A stretch of 64,000 nucleotides of DNA from Streptomonospora salina (GCF_014204715.1 NZ_JACHLY010000001.1:4300501-4364500), one strand, 5' to 3'; positions 9,175 through 17,517 are shown, numbered from the stretch's first letter. The notes: generated from the sequence alone by a model not told the origin. Made by a program: numbers and translations.

Positions 9175-9203
9175 TTGTGCGGCCTGTAGCGGCTGGTTAG
9201 AGT
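9175..9203 (+). promoter_or_regulatory. Candidate promoter for the lipoprotein gene
   Basis: TTGTGC (9175-9180) and TAGAGT (9198-9203) are spaced by 17 bases, upstream of the GTG at 9259. This resembles a housekeeping sigma promoter; no experimental support. Confidence 0.4.
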
Positions 9204-9258
9204 CACCTCCGATTTCAGAGAGTGAAGGTCTGGCTGCGTTTCGGATTGAAGGTGGCGC

Positions 9259-9774
9259 GTGCGGTATGCCGTTGGGGCGGCGGTGGCGGGCCTTGTCGTG
9301 GTGGCAGGCGGATGCTCAGCGCAGGAGCACGAAACGGAGGCGGAACCGTCGCCGAGCGCCGCTGCAACGCCGGCGGCCAAGGCGCAGGCATTGGAGGCAT
9401 ACCGGGGCCTCATGGGGGCGATCGTCGAGGGCTCGCATAGCGGCGCTGACGACCATCCCGACTTGGCGTGGCACGCCAAAGGGCAGGCGCTCCAACATGC
9501 CGACGACTTGCTCGACGGCACGCAAGCGACAGGGCGACCGGTCCTCAGCCCGGAGGTCGCCAGCGTCGATACCGCTGCGGAGCCGCCTACGGTCGTCGTC
9601 AAGGACTGTGCCGACACCTCGGATTGGCAGATCGCGGACGAGGATCTGGAAGAACTCGGTCCTCTGCCCGATGCGGACGGCCCCCGCCCGATCACCGCGA
9701 CTGTCACCGAGGAAGGCGGCGCCTGGCAGGTCGCGAAGCTCGTGTTCGGGGAGTACGGCGCATGCGAAAGGTAA
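9259..9774 (+). CDS. Putative lipoprotein
   Basis: A 171-residue exported lipoprotein: a short hydrophobic signal (VGAAVAGLVVV) ends in the lipobox AGGC, with Cys19 as the lipid-bearing residue. The mature part starts with an acidic, Ala/Pro-rich linker and continues with a small alpha/beta domain (VVVKDCADTSDWQIADE, then PRPITATVTEEGGAWQVAKLVFGEYGAC) resembling the secreted domains found in actinomycete lipoproteins of unknown role. The GTG start has GAAGG upstream. It overlaps the next secreted-protein gene by 13 bases. Confidence 0.8.
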   Translation: MRYAVGAAVAGLVVVAGGCSAQEHETEAEPSPSAAATPAAKAQALEAYRGLMGAIVEGSHSGADDHPDLAWHAKGQALQHADDLLDGTQATGRPVLSPEVASVDTAAEPPTVVVKDCADTSDWQIADEDLEELGPLPDADGPRPITATVTEEGGAWQVAKLVFGEYGACER

Positions 9775-10571
9775 GGGTGGCGTGCGTCCTCTCGCTGTCA
9801 GCGGCAGTCGCTTTCGCGGGAGCAACGACGCCCGTCGGCCAGGCCCATGCTGACGGCGACTTCCTCGTGCGCTCCGAGTGTGCTGAAACCGCGTGCGACG
9901 TCCAGGCACGATCAGAGCGACCGAGGACGGATGGCGGTGCGACAGACGCGCCAGGTGGCGCGGCCCCGTCGTCGGGTTCGGTTCCGCTTGAGCCGGAGTC
10001 GCGGTGCAGTGAGCCGGAGAACGGGCGGGCGCACTGCACGACGACCCTGTCCGTTCCAGCCGCCGGTGGCGGGAACGGCGTCGATGGGGCGGCGCTGGCC
10101 GATCAGGCGCGGGCGCGGTTGGAGCTGCCGGATCCCGACATCGGATCGGCGCCGCCGATGGGCGGGATGATGGTGGTGCGGTTCCCCGTGTGGCTCTGGA
10201 TCGAGGAGGACCAGTGGGAGCCGCGTAGCGCGGAGGTGTCGGTGGCGGGCGGGTCGGCGTCGGTGACGGCCGCTCCGCGCGAGGTGGTCTGGGACATGGG
10301 CGACGGGAGCGAGGTGGCGTGTGCGGGGCCGGGGACGGTGTACGACTCGGCGGTGCACAGCCCCGGGGCGGAGTCGCCGGATTGCGGTTACACCTACACG
10401 TTGTCGTCGAGGAACCGGCCGGGCGCCACCGACACGGTGACGGCCACCATCGTGTGGGACGTGGCGTGGGAGGCCTCGTCCGGTCGGGGCGGGGAGCTGG
10501 AGCCGATGGAGACGAGCGCTTCTCGGGAGGCGGAGGTGGTGGAGGTGCATTCGCTGGTGGTCGAGGGCTGA
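9762..10571 (+). CDS. Secreted protein with PKD-like fold
   Basis: The ATG at 9762 gives 269 residues with a signal peptide (MRKVRVACVLSLSAAVAFAG, cut near AHA). After a Pro/Ser-rich linker, residues around 120-150 include LPDPDIGSAPPMGG and VRFPVWLWIEEDQW. The part VVWDMGDGSEVACAGPGTVYD has the WDMGDGS signature of a PKD-type beta domain. The protein is probably exported with the lipoprotein encoded just upstream, and the 13-base overlap supports joint production. The role of the pair is unknown. Confidence 0.78.
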   Translation: MRKVRVACVLSLSAAVAFAGATTPVGQAHADGDFLVRSECAETACDVQARSERPRTDGGATDAPGGAAPSSGSVPLEPESRCSEPENGRAHCTTTLSVPAAGGGNGVDGAALADQARARLELPDPDIGSAPPMGGMMVVRFPVWLWIEEDQWEPRSAEVSVAGGSASVTAAPREVVWDMGDGSEVACAGPGTVYDSAVHSPGAESPDCGYTYTLSSRNRPGATDTVTATIVWDVAWEASSGRGGELEPMETSASREAEVVEVHSLVVEG

Positions 10572-11115
10572 CCGTCGCTCATGCGACGGCCGGCGGGTGA
10601 GGCGGTCGTGTTTGATGTACGGCCTGCTTTGCCGCGCGATTCGGTGTCGCGATCGCGCGTGTTCGGAACATGCCGGGTGGCACATCTCGGTGCGCGCTTG
10701 AGAGTGTGCTCCCGGGCGCGATAATCAGCGCGGGGAAGGGTGTATTCAGGAGCGCACGCCGGGACATGGAACCGGGCGCCACAGGTTCCCTGAATCCCGT
10801 AGACGAACGGCCCGTCCAGCGGCCGTCCGCCCCGGTTTCCCGGCTGGCCCGGTTCGGCTTTATTTCATTCTTCCTGCTGTGGATGAACGTTCTGCCGATG
10901 CTGGTCGAGGTGTATTCGGACTATGGCGGAGCCGATCCGGCGAGGCGGGCGTGTCGGTGGCTGCGTGTGGGTGTCCGGGGATTTGCGGTCGCCGATGGAA
11001 CGGCGCCGTTCGGGTGCGCCGATGTGCGCGGGAGCATCCTTCCGGTGCTCGGGGAAGTAGGGCGGTCGCGGGTCGATGCGGGGGTGTCTGCTTTACCGCC
11101 TGATTTGCCGCGCGA
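10572..11115. other. Gene-poor stretch with diverged repeat
   Basis: No convincing gene is seen. The segment at 10611-10660 (TTTGATGTACGGCCTGCTTT, GCCGCGCGATTCGG) resembles 11090-11130 (CTTTACCGCCTGATTTGCCG, CGCGATTTGG), so the stretch is bordered by diverged copies of one sequence. Confidence 0.4.
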
Positions 11116-11174
11116 TTTGGGGCCTGATTCGGGGCACGCACGCGCCACGTTTTGGGGCCTGATTCGGGGCACGC
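11116..11174. repeat. Two perfect 24-bp direct repeats, period 35
   Basis: TTTGGGGCCTGATTCGGGGC continuing ACGC occurs at 11116-11139 and again at 11151-11174, with an 11-base spacer. The same block is related to sequence near 10.63 kb. Confidence 0.85.
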
Positions 11175-11576
11175 TTGAACGTGCCCCCCAGGTGTGGTGA
11201 TCAGTGCAGGTCAGGATGCAATCAGGGGATAGGCCGGTGCACAGAACCAGAGACCACAGGTGTCTCTGGTATCCGTAGGGTGCGGGCCGCCCGGCGGCCC
11301 GTTCGTCCCGCTGTCCTGCTGCCTCGGACCGGCTATTACTCCGTTCATCGCATTCATCGTCCCTTCCTCTTCATTGCTCTCCTTCTGTTTCTTTGTATCT
11401 TCTTTGTTTCTGTGTCCTTCCGTCTCGCCGGGTTCGCGTATTCCGGGGCCCATGATCACCCAGAACGGAGTCGTTCGCGGGTTGTCGGATGTTCGCCGGC
11501 GGGCCCCGGAAGCCTTTCCCGCGCGTGCGCGGTTCCTCCTATGCGCGGGCGCCGCGAAAAAAGTTGCCGGAACGGT

Positions 11577-11684
11577 TTGACATTCACGCCGGACCCAAGT
11601 TGCTCTTGGTGGTGTCAGCGGGAACGCCGACGGAAACCGCAGGGCGGAAACGCCGAACGGCTTGACTCGGCAAACGGACCCAAG
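11577..11684 (+). repeat. Duplicated TTGAC-N8-GGACCCAAG element
   Basis: TTGACA, eight bases, GGACCCAAG occurs at 11577-11599; TTGACT, eight bases, GGACCCAAG occurs at 11662-11684, exactly 85 bases on. The TTGACA/T boxes look like -35 elements, but no good -10 follows, so the element may bind a regulator of the gene at 11745. The stretch 11340-11430 upstream is markedly pyrimidine- and T-rich for this DNA. Confidence 0.5.
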
Positions 11685-11744
11685 CGACGTTTGGGTTTCC
11701 CGAGGGCGACGGAATCCGACCGCCCCGAAAAAAGGGAGGTAATC

Positions 11745-11933
11745 ATGGGCGAGAAGCGAGATGTTTTCTGTCCGGAATGCGAGGAGCCGGTCCAGGCGCA
11801 GCCGCCGCGGATCTGGGCCTGCGGGACCGACCGGCCGGCCTACAGCCACCTCGACGGCGAACCGCTGTGCCCGGTGATGACCGGCGCGGGTTACCTGCCC
11901 GCCGAACCGGTCACCCAGGTCCCGGCCGAGTAG
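11745..11933 (+). CDS. Small zinc-ribbon-like protein
   Basis: A 62-residue protein with FCPECEE near the start and ACG and LCPV further on, giving four Cys plus His34 as possible zinc ligands. A strong GGGAGGT lies four bases before the ATG. It opens the group of small genes that leads to the integrase. Function unknown; a zinc-bound adaptor or DNA-binding role would fit. Confidence 0.75.
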   Translation: MGEKRDVFCPECEEPVQAQPPRIWACGTDRPAYSHLDGEPLCPVMTGAGYLPAEPVTQVPAE

Positions 11934-12060
11934 ACCGCGGGGCGGCCATTCGCCCCGTAGGAAAGAGCGCCCGCGCCCGAACACCCGGCGTTGAATTCCA
12001 CCTCACTACCGGGGTGGGCGCGGGCCCCACACAACAACCCTGTGTAGTTAGGAGTGTGCT

Positions 12061-12681
12061 GTGCGCACCATTATGCCGCATGCGGCGACCATCACGGTCA
12101 CCCCCGAGCACGTCAGGGCCCTGGAGGAGGCCACCCTGGGCAGCCTCCTGGTCTGGTACGAGGCCACCAACCGGGTGACGCGCACCCGCCCCGACGACGT
12201 GCCCGGCCCTGAGGGGATGATCATCGCCGGGATCGACACCCCGAACGGGATCATCGAGCAGGCCATCGACAACGGCGACGACTACTCCGACGCCTACATG
12301 GCCAGCAACCTCACCGACATCGCCAACGACTCCCTGGCCGACTGGCCGCGTGTCAAGGCTCTGACTCCCGCTGTGACCGACCTGCGCACGGACCTGTCCC
12401 TGCGGTCCTGCCACCTGGCCGACGGTCCTCTCTCCTGCGAGGTCAAAGGCGAGTACTTCCTCACCGACACCTACCGGAGCGCCCACCGCCCCGAGGTGAT
12501 CCTCCAGGTCACGATCGCGTTCATGCAGACCTCACCCACTCGTGTGCGCATCCTGCGCGCCGACGGGCGCAGCGAGGTCATGCGGTTCCACCTCGACCTG
12601 CAGGGCCCGCGGCCCGGCATGTCCAGCCGCCTGCTCACCGGGGCCATCGAGGCGGCCTTGAGCGCCCTGCCCTCGGTCTGA
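12061..12681 (+). CDS. Unknown protein, member A of a tandem paralogous family
   Basis: A GTG at 12061 with GGAG six bases upstream gives 206 residues. The pattern is shared with the next two genes: an N-terminal helix (EHVRALEEATLGSLLVWYEA), a short beta part, an acidic helical middle and a C-terminal beta region with YFLTDTY then VILQVTIAFM. No membrane span, catalytic motif or known domain is visible. A GC hairpin follows its stop. This is the most diverged of the three members. Confidence 0.72.
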   Translation: MRTIMPHAATITVTPEHVRALEEATLGSLLVWYEATNRVTRTRPDDVPGPEGMIIAGIDTPNGIIEQAIDNGDDYSDAYMASNLTDIANDSLADWPRVKALTPAVTDLRTDLSLRSCHLADGPLSCEVKGEYFLTDTYRSAHRPEVILQVTIAFMQTSPTRVRILRADGRSEVMRFHLDLQGPRPGMSSRLLTGAIEAALSALPSV

Positions 12682-12696
12682 GTCGACCGCACACCC

Positions 12697-12725
12697 GGGG
12701 CGCCGCCGCCCGGCGGCGGCGCCCC
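12697..12725 (+). terminator. GC hairpin after member A
   Basis: GGGGCGCCGCCGCC (12697-12710) is fully complementary to 12712-12725. No T tract follows, as is usual for actinomycete terminators. Confidence 0.75.
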
Positions 12726-12765
12726 GCCCCAGACACCCCTTTTACGCACGTCACGGAGTATCTCT

Positions 12766-13395
12766 ATGTCTGAATTCCCGGACACTTTCATGTCCCACGC
12801 CGCCGAGGCGGTCCTCTACCCGGACCAGGTGATCACCGCCTACGCGGGCGGGCCGGGCACGGTCATCGTCTACAGCTGCCACGACCGCCGCTACCGCACC
12901 GTCCTGGCCGAGCAGAAGCTCAACGCCTTCGAACCCGACGAGGTCGTCGTCTGCGGTTACGGCGACATCGAACAGGCCCGGGTTCGGGCCCGCGCCGCGG
13001 GCCTGACCGTCCGGCAGGTGACCTGGTCCCTGGCCGAGAACTGCCGGGCCCACCTGGAGGCCTGGGCCGATACGGAGCGCCTCGCCGGTCTGCCCCCGGT
13101 CCTGGACCTGCGGCGCGAGCTGGCCCGGCGCGGCTTCTGCCTCAACTGGCGCAGCGAGCTGACGGTCTGCGACCGGGCGTGCGTCACCCGGGACTTCTTC
13201 ATCCACACCCGTGTCCCGACGATCACGGCAGCCGTGCGCCACATGCCTCTCGGAGAGGGGCGGGCCGAGGTGCGGGTCGACCTTTACGACATCGCCGCGG
13301 AGTTCGCTTCCTTCAGCGCCCCGCTGCAGGAGGGCCTGGTGCGCACCCGCGCCAACGAGATCACCACCGCGCTGTACCGCTACCTCGGCCACTGA
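12766..13395 (+). CDS. Unknown protein, member B of a tandem paralogous family
   Basis: A 209-residue protein starting after ACGGAGTA, the same ribosome-binding sequence as member C. Features shared with member C are GPGTVIVYSCHDRRYRTV (C: GPGSAIAYHEHRGRPAYRI), PDEVVVCGYGDIEQ (C: PEAVIVWGHADLAEE) and CVTRDFFIHTRVPTITA (C: IVRDHFVYWQAPYITA). The family looks like an alpha/beta protein without a catalytic triad or nucleotide-binding loop I can name. A hairpin follows the stop. Confidence 0.75.
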   Translation: MSEFPDTFMSHAAEAVLYPDQVITAYAGGPGTVIVYSCHDRRYRTVLAEQKLNAFEPDEVVVCGYGDIEQARVRARAAGLTVRQVTWSLAENCRAHLEAWADTERLAGLPPVLDLRRELARRGFCLNWRSELTVCDRACVTRDFFIHTRVPTITAAVRHMPLGEGRAEVRVDLYDIAAEFASFSAPLQEGLVRTRANEITTALYRYLGH

Positions 13396-13405
13396 CGTAT
13401 CCGGC

Positions 13406-13436
13406 GGGCGGGCGCGGCCCCCGGCCGCGCCCGCCC
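13406..13436 (+). terminator. GC hairpin after member B
   Basis: A perfect 14-bp stem pairs 13406-13419 with 13423-13436 around a CCC loop. Confidence 0.78.
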
Positions 13437-13477
13437 CACCGCCCGACCTCATGAACCACTCGAAACGGAGTAGCACC

Positions 13478-14119
13478 ATGCGCACCACCGACAGCATCGA
13501 CGTTTTCCTCGACCGGGCCGTCGAGGCCCCGATGACCCTCGAGCAGGTCCTGCGCTGCCTGAACGCCGGTCCCGGATCCGCCATCGCCTACCACGAGCAC
13601 CGCGGCCGCCCCGCCTACCGGATCATCAACCCCGAGCGGATCCGGCGGGTGCCCGAGCCCGAGGCGGTCATCGTCTGGGGCCACGCCGACCTCGCCGAGG
13701 AGATGACCACCCACCGCGCCAACGGCGAAACCATGGACGACCTCCTGGACGCCCTCGCCTACACCGCATTCGACTACCTGGGGGACTGGTACGACCAGGG
13801 CCCGGTGCCCTTCGCCCCGATCGAGCGGGTGCGCGCGGCGATGCACACCGAGGACTTCCTCCTCGACCGCCGCAGCGACCGCTGGGCCACCGACCAGACC
13901 CGCATCGTGCGCGACCACTTCGTCTACTGGCAGGCCCCCTACATCACCGCAACGGCGAAGTACGCCGCCGACGCCCAGGGCCGCCCCACGCGCATGCTCC
14001 TGCGCGCCTGGGACCTGGGACGCCAGATCAAGGGCCTCGTCGTCAACGGCGACGGAGCCGACTCCCAGGACCACGTCGACCACCTCGTCGCCACTGCCAA
14101 GGCCCACGCCTGGCGCTGA
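13478..14119 (+). CDS. Unknown protein, member C of a tandem paralogous family
   Basis: A 213-residue protein whose motifs line up with member B (see that entry). It has the additional acidic helix DDLLDALAYTAFDYLGDWYD in the middle and a C-terminal LVVNGDGADSQDHVDHLVAT. The ribosome-binding ACGGAGTA is identical to that of member B, supporting origin by duplication. Nothing indicates secretion. The group sits between a repeat region and an excisionase-integrase pair, so it may be element cargo. Confidence 0.75.
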   Translation: MRTTDSIDVFLDRAVEAPMTLEQVLRCLNAGPGSAIAYHEHRGRPAYRIINPERIRRVPEPEAVIVWGHADLAEEMTTHRANGETMDDLLDALAYTAFDYLGDWYDQGPVPFAPIERVRAAMHTEDFLLDRRSDRWATDQTRIVRDHFVYWQAPYITATAKYAADAQGRPTRMLLRAWDLGRQIKGLVVNGDGADSQDHVDHLVATAKAHAWR

Positions 14120-14124
14120 CACCC

Positions 14125-14157
14125 GCGGGCGGGGCGGCCCCGGGCCGCCCTGCCCGC
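14125..14157 (+). terminator. GC hairpin after member C
   Basis: 14125-14140 pairs with 14142-14157 with one G-T wobble. It is the third hairpin in the series. Confidence 0.72.
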
Positions 14158-14193
14158 CGGGCACCGGCCGATTCCGCATCTTCGAAGGGACCG

Positions 14194-14982
14194 ATGACCA
14201 TGGCCAGCATCGCTGTGCGCACCGACATCCTCACCTGCCTGCACGGACGCACCGCCCCCGCCACCGCGGCCGAGATCGCCGAGGCCACCGGCCGCGGTCG
14301 CTCGACCGTCACCCAGGCCCTGCGCGGCCTGGAGACCGACGGCCGCGCCGCCCGCACCCGCAGGAACCACGAGCCGGGCAAGCGCGTGGCCGACCTCTGG
14401 AGCCTCGCGGCCACCGGCGCCGCCACCGAGACGGAGGCCGAGGCCCCCACCTCGCCGGACCCGGACAACGACGCCCCGGCACCCGCGGCCGAGTCGCCGG
14501 CCCCGCCCGAGGCCCCGGCCGCCGCAGACGCGCCCGACACACCGAAGGCCGCGGCCGCACCCGCGCCCACCGCCGAGGAGGTGCCCGCACCGCAGGGCGC
14601 AGAGACGGCCACCTCGTCGCCGAAGTCGGAGGCACCCGCATCCGCGTCCGCTGCCCCACAGGCGGCTGCAACGGCGACTACGGAGAACGAGGCCCCGGCA
14701 CCAACGCCTGCGGCCCGACCGGCCGAGGCCACCGATGCCACTGGGGCCGGGGCGCAGACCAACAAGATCAGCCGCACGAGTCGGCTGGAACCGGGCGGGT
14801 TGCGGCAGATCGTCAAGGCCGTCCTCGCCTCCGAGCCCGGGGAGGAGTTCTCGCCCACCGAGATCAGCCACCTGCTGCGCGGACGCAGCGTCGGCGCGAT
14901 CCAGAACGCCCTGGCCCGGCTGGCCAAGGACGGCGAGGCCGAGCTGACGTGTGAAGCCCCGCGCCGCTACAGCGCCGCCTGA
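14194..14982 (+). CDS. Two winged-helix domains joined by an Ala/Pro/Glu-rich linker
   Basis: A 262-residue protein. An N-terminal winged helix covers about residues 5-70 (ATAAEIAEATGRGRSTVTQA, LRGLETDGRAARTR), an acidic Ala/Pro/Glu linker spans about 75-190, and a second winged helix covers about 200-260 (FSPTEISHLLRGRSVGAIQN, ALARLAKDGEAEL). It should be a DNA-binding protein able to bridge two sites. The linker is repetitive and probably unstructured. It follows the three paralogues, may control them, and is followed by its own hairpin. Confidence 0.8.
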   Translation: MTMASIAVRTDILTCLHGRTAPATAAEIAEATGRGRSTVTQALRGLETDGRAARTRRNHEPGKRVADLWSLAATGAATETEAEAPTSPDPDNDAPAPAAESPAPPEAPAAADAPDTPKAAAAPAPTAEEVPAPQGAETATSSPKSEAPASASAAPQAAATATTENEAPAPTPAARPAEATDATGAGAQTNKISRTSRLEPGGLRQIVKAVLASEPGEEFSPTEISHLLRGRSVGAIQNALARLAKDGEAELTCEAPRRYSAA

Positions 14983-14987
14983 CACCA

Positions 14988-15032
14988 GGGCGGGTGCCCG
15001 GGCGCGTGTTCATCCGCCCCGGGCGCCCGCCC
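14988..15032 (+). terminator. GC hairpin after the winged-helix gene
   Basis: GGGCGGGTGCCCGGG (14988-15002) pairs with 15018-15032 with one wobble pair around a 15-base loop. Confidence 0.72.
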
Positions 15033-15546
15033 TTCGTGCTTGCCCGGAGGCCGTGGAGGTCTTCGGGTGCCTGCGTTCGTGGGGTGGTTGTGGTGTGTGC
15101 GGTGTCCAATCCGGCGGCGGGTCCGGCTTTGTTCGGGGGTGTCAGGGCCCTTCGGGGCGGGTGTTTGCGAGGTGGGTGGATGCGGCGGGCAGCGGGACGA
15201 CCGACGGCTGGTGGGGATTTTGCGGCCGGTCGGGGACGGGGCGCGGGTGCCCGTGGGCCGAGGTGGCGGTGTGTGGGCGGTCGACCAGGACCGCCCCAGT
15301 AACGGTCGGGATGCGCCCCCGGCGGGGGCGCCCCCACGGGCCTATCGGGGCGCGTGCGGACCGGACCGCGTCCCGTGTCGCCCCTGGAGCGGCCCGGCCG
15401 GACGCGGGCTTGGGCCGTTGGGGGCCGCTCGCCCGGATCACCCCCGAAGGCCCGCAAATCGGGCGGCGGTGGCGAGGTTCTTCGTGGATCCGATGGGTGA
15501 GTCCACGAATCCGCTTGTGATCGGGGGCGGAGTGGAGCGGCCATGG
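15033..15546. other. Non-coding stretch upstream of excisionase
   Basis: No supported gene. An 8-bp inverted repeat, TTCGTGGA at 15481-15488 and TCCACGAA at 15502-15509, is the clearest structure and could bind a regulator or recombination protein. Confidence 0.4.
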
Positions 15547-15574
15547 GGCCGCTCCCGCACCGGCGGGAGCGGCC
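15547..15574 (+). terminator. 12-bp perfect hairpin before the excisionase gene
   Basis: GGCCGCTCCCGC (15547-15558) pairs with 15563-15574 around an ACCG loop. It would shield the excisionase-integrase operon from upstream transcription. Confidence 0.65.
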
Positions 15575-15617
15575 GACCACGCCGCACCCTCGAAGCACGC
15601 ACCGGAAGGAGGAGGAG

Positions 15618-15908
15618 ATGGGAATCACCGGCGATGGGCCGGGGCGGTCGATGACCGCTGAGGAGGTGGCCGAGTTGCCGGTGGTGCTGGATCCGGTCAC
15701 CGCCGGACGCCTGCTCGGGATCGGGCGCACCAGCACCTACCGGCTGCTGGAAACCGGCGCGTTTCCCGCCCCGGCCTTCCGGGCGGGCACGCGGTGGCGC
15801 ATCCCCACCAGCGGGGTCTGCGCGCTGCTCGGGCTCGCCTACCCGCCCACCGGCGGGACGGGCACCCGCGGGGGTGGTCGGCCTTCGGATTCTGAACAGG
15901 AAAGGTGA
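15618..15908 (+). CDS. Excisionase-like helix-turn-helix protein
   Basis: A 96-residue protein with the MerR/excisionase helix-turn-helix fold: LDPVTAGRLLGIGRTSTYRL followed by LLETGAFPAPAF and GTRWRIPTSGV. A very strong GGAAGGAGGAGG lies just before the ATG. It is three bases from the integrase gene. In actinomycete integrative elements this gene pair directs excision and integration. Confidence 0.88.
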   Translation: MGITGDGPGRSMTAEEVAELPVVLDPVTAGRLLGIGRTSTYRLLETGAFPAPAFRAGTRWRIPTSGVCALLGLAYPPTGGTGTRGGGRPSDSEQER

Positions 15909-15911
15909 CCG

Positions 15912-17390
15912 ATGGCCATCCGCGAGGGATCGGTGTTCAAACGCTGCAGCTGCCGCGACGAGACCACAGGCAAACCCCTGGGAACGACGTGCCCCAAGCT
16001 GAAACGGCCCAACGGGGGCTGGAGCTCCGCCCACGGAAGTTGGGCCTTGCAGATCGAACTGCCCCGACGCGCCTCCGGCGCGCGGCGCCAGGCGCGGCGG
16101 ATCGGGTACGACACCCAGGAAGCCGCGCGCGACCACCTCGACCACATCAAAACGGCCTTGGCCGTGGCCGAGGGAGACGAGCAGGCCGCGACCAAGGCGG
16201 CCGACCTCATCGAGGCGGCGATCACGAAGCGCACCGACCTCCCGACGGTGGGGGAGGTGCGCCGCCGCATCGGCGGGGGCGCCGATACCCGCGCGCAGGT
16301 GCCCACGGTGGGCGAGTGGCTCCAGGAGTGGTTGGCGGGTAAGAAGAAGCTGGCCGCCTCCACCCGGTTGTCGTATCAGGGCCACATCACCAACTACCTC
16401 GCCCCGCACCTGGGCTGGGTGCGCCTCGACAAGCTCGGGGTGGGGCATCTGCAGATGATGTTCGAGGCGATCGAGGAGACCAACGACCACATCCGCACCA
16501 GCCGCGCCTCGGAGGATCCGCAGGTGCGGGCCTCGGTGCACGGGATGCGCACCGTCAGCGTGTCCACCGAGCACCGGATCCGTGCCACCCTGCGCAGCGC
16601 CCTCTCGGCGGCCGTGTCCCGGCCCGACGTGCCGCTGCAGGTGAACGTGGCCTCCCACATCGAGCTGGAGTCGGCCCCGCGCCCGAAACCGGTGGTGTGG
16701 AGCACGGAGCGGGTCGCCCGCTACCGCAAAACGGGCGAGGTGCCGGCCCCGGTGATGGTGTGGACCCCCGAGCAGACCGGCCGCTTCCTCGAACGCGCCC
16801 ACCGCGACCGGCTCTACGCCCTGTTCCACCTGATCGCCCTGAAGGGCCCGAGGCGGGGTGAAGCCGTGGGTCTGGAGTGGGAGTCGGTGCGCCTGGACGA
16901 CGGGGCGGTCGACATCACGACGCAGGTGGTGCAGTTGGGGTGGGACACGGCGGTGTCCACACCCAAGAGCGCGGCGGGGCGGCGCACCATCACCTTGGAC
17001 GAGGACACGGTCACGGTGTTGAAGGCGTGGCGGGCCCGCCAGCGCCAGGAGCGCCTCAAAGCGGGGGAGGCGTGGGTGGAGTCGGGGCGGGTGTTCACCC
17101 ACCCCGACGGATCCGGATTGCACCCGGGCTGGGTGAGCGGGCTGTTCTGCCGCATCGCCGCCGAGGCGGATCTGCCGCCGATCAGCCTGCACGGGCTGCG
17201 CCACGGCGCCGCCTCGCTGAGCCTGGCGGCGGGGGTGGACGTGAAGGTGGTCTCCTCCGAACTCGGCCACTCGACCACCGCGTTCACCCAGGACACGTAC
17301 CAGAGCGTGTTCCCGGATGTGGCCAAGGCGGCGGCGGAGGCGACGGCCGCGCTGGTGCCGCTGGCGAGGACCGCACGCGCCGGAGGATAA
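15912..17390 (+). CDS. Tyrosine site-specific integrase
   Basis: A 492-residue phage-type integrase. It has an N-terminal Cys-containing arm-binding region (FKRCSCRDETTGKPLGTTC), a SAM-like core-binding domain around residues 135-230, and the catalytic domain with Arg in LKGPRRGEAVGLEW, the His-x-x-Arg box HGLRHGAASL near 427-436, GHSTTAFTQDTYQS and the nucleophile Tyr463. All catalytic residues are in place, so it is probably active. No tRNA or duplicated attachment sequence was found next to its 3' end. Confidence 0.92.
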   Translation: MAIREGSVFKRCSCRDETTGKPLGTTCPKLKRPNGGWSSAHGSWALQIELPRRASGARRQARRIGYDTQEAARDHLDHIKTALAVAEGDEQAATKAADLIEAAITKRTDLPTVGEVRRRIGGGADTRAQVPTVGEWLQEWLAGKKKLAASTRLSYQGHITNYLAPHLGWVRLDKLGVGHLQMMFEAIEETNDHIRTSRASEDPQVRASVHGMRTVSVSTEHRIRATLRSALSAAVSRPDVPLQVNVASHIELESAPRPKPVVWSTERVARYRKTGEVPAPVMVWTPEQTGRFLERAHRDRLYALFHLIALKGPRRGEAVGLEWESVRLDDGAVDITTQVVQLGWDTAVSTPKSAAGRRTITLDEDTVTVLKAWRARQRQERLKAGEAWVESGRVFTHPDGSGLHPGWVSGLFCRIAAEADLPPISLHGLRHGAASLSLAAGVDVKVVSSELGHSTTAFTQDTYQSVFPDVAKAAAEATAALVPLARTARAGG

Positions 17391-17407
17391 GCACGTCCGC
17401 CGTCTCG

Positions 17408-17441
17408 CCCTGGTCCCGGCCGGAATCGGCCGGGGCCAGGG
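17408..17441 (+). terminator. Hairpin between convergent integrase and STAND genes
   Basis: CCCTGGTCCCGGCCG (17408-17422) pairs with 17427-17441 around GAAT with one wobble pair. It can end transcription from both sides. Confidence 0.7.
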
Positions 17442-17517
17442 GCCTCGACCGTGGTCCGTCACACGGCCGTCGTTGACAGCAGTCGGCGAACATGGAGGCG
17501 GAGCGCTCGCGTGGCGG

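Noticed and set aside
10670-11200. Open frame of 176 residues with one hydrophobic stretch (FGFISFFLLWMNVLPMLV)
   Set aside because: No ribosome-binding site, unusual composition, and it runs through the direct repeats; read as chance openness.
11260-11580. Plus-strand frame rich in Ser, Phe and Cys
   Set aside because: Produced by the T-rich stretch; no start signal and no protein-like order.
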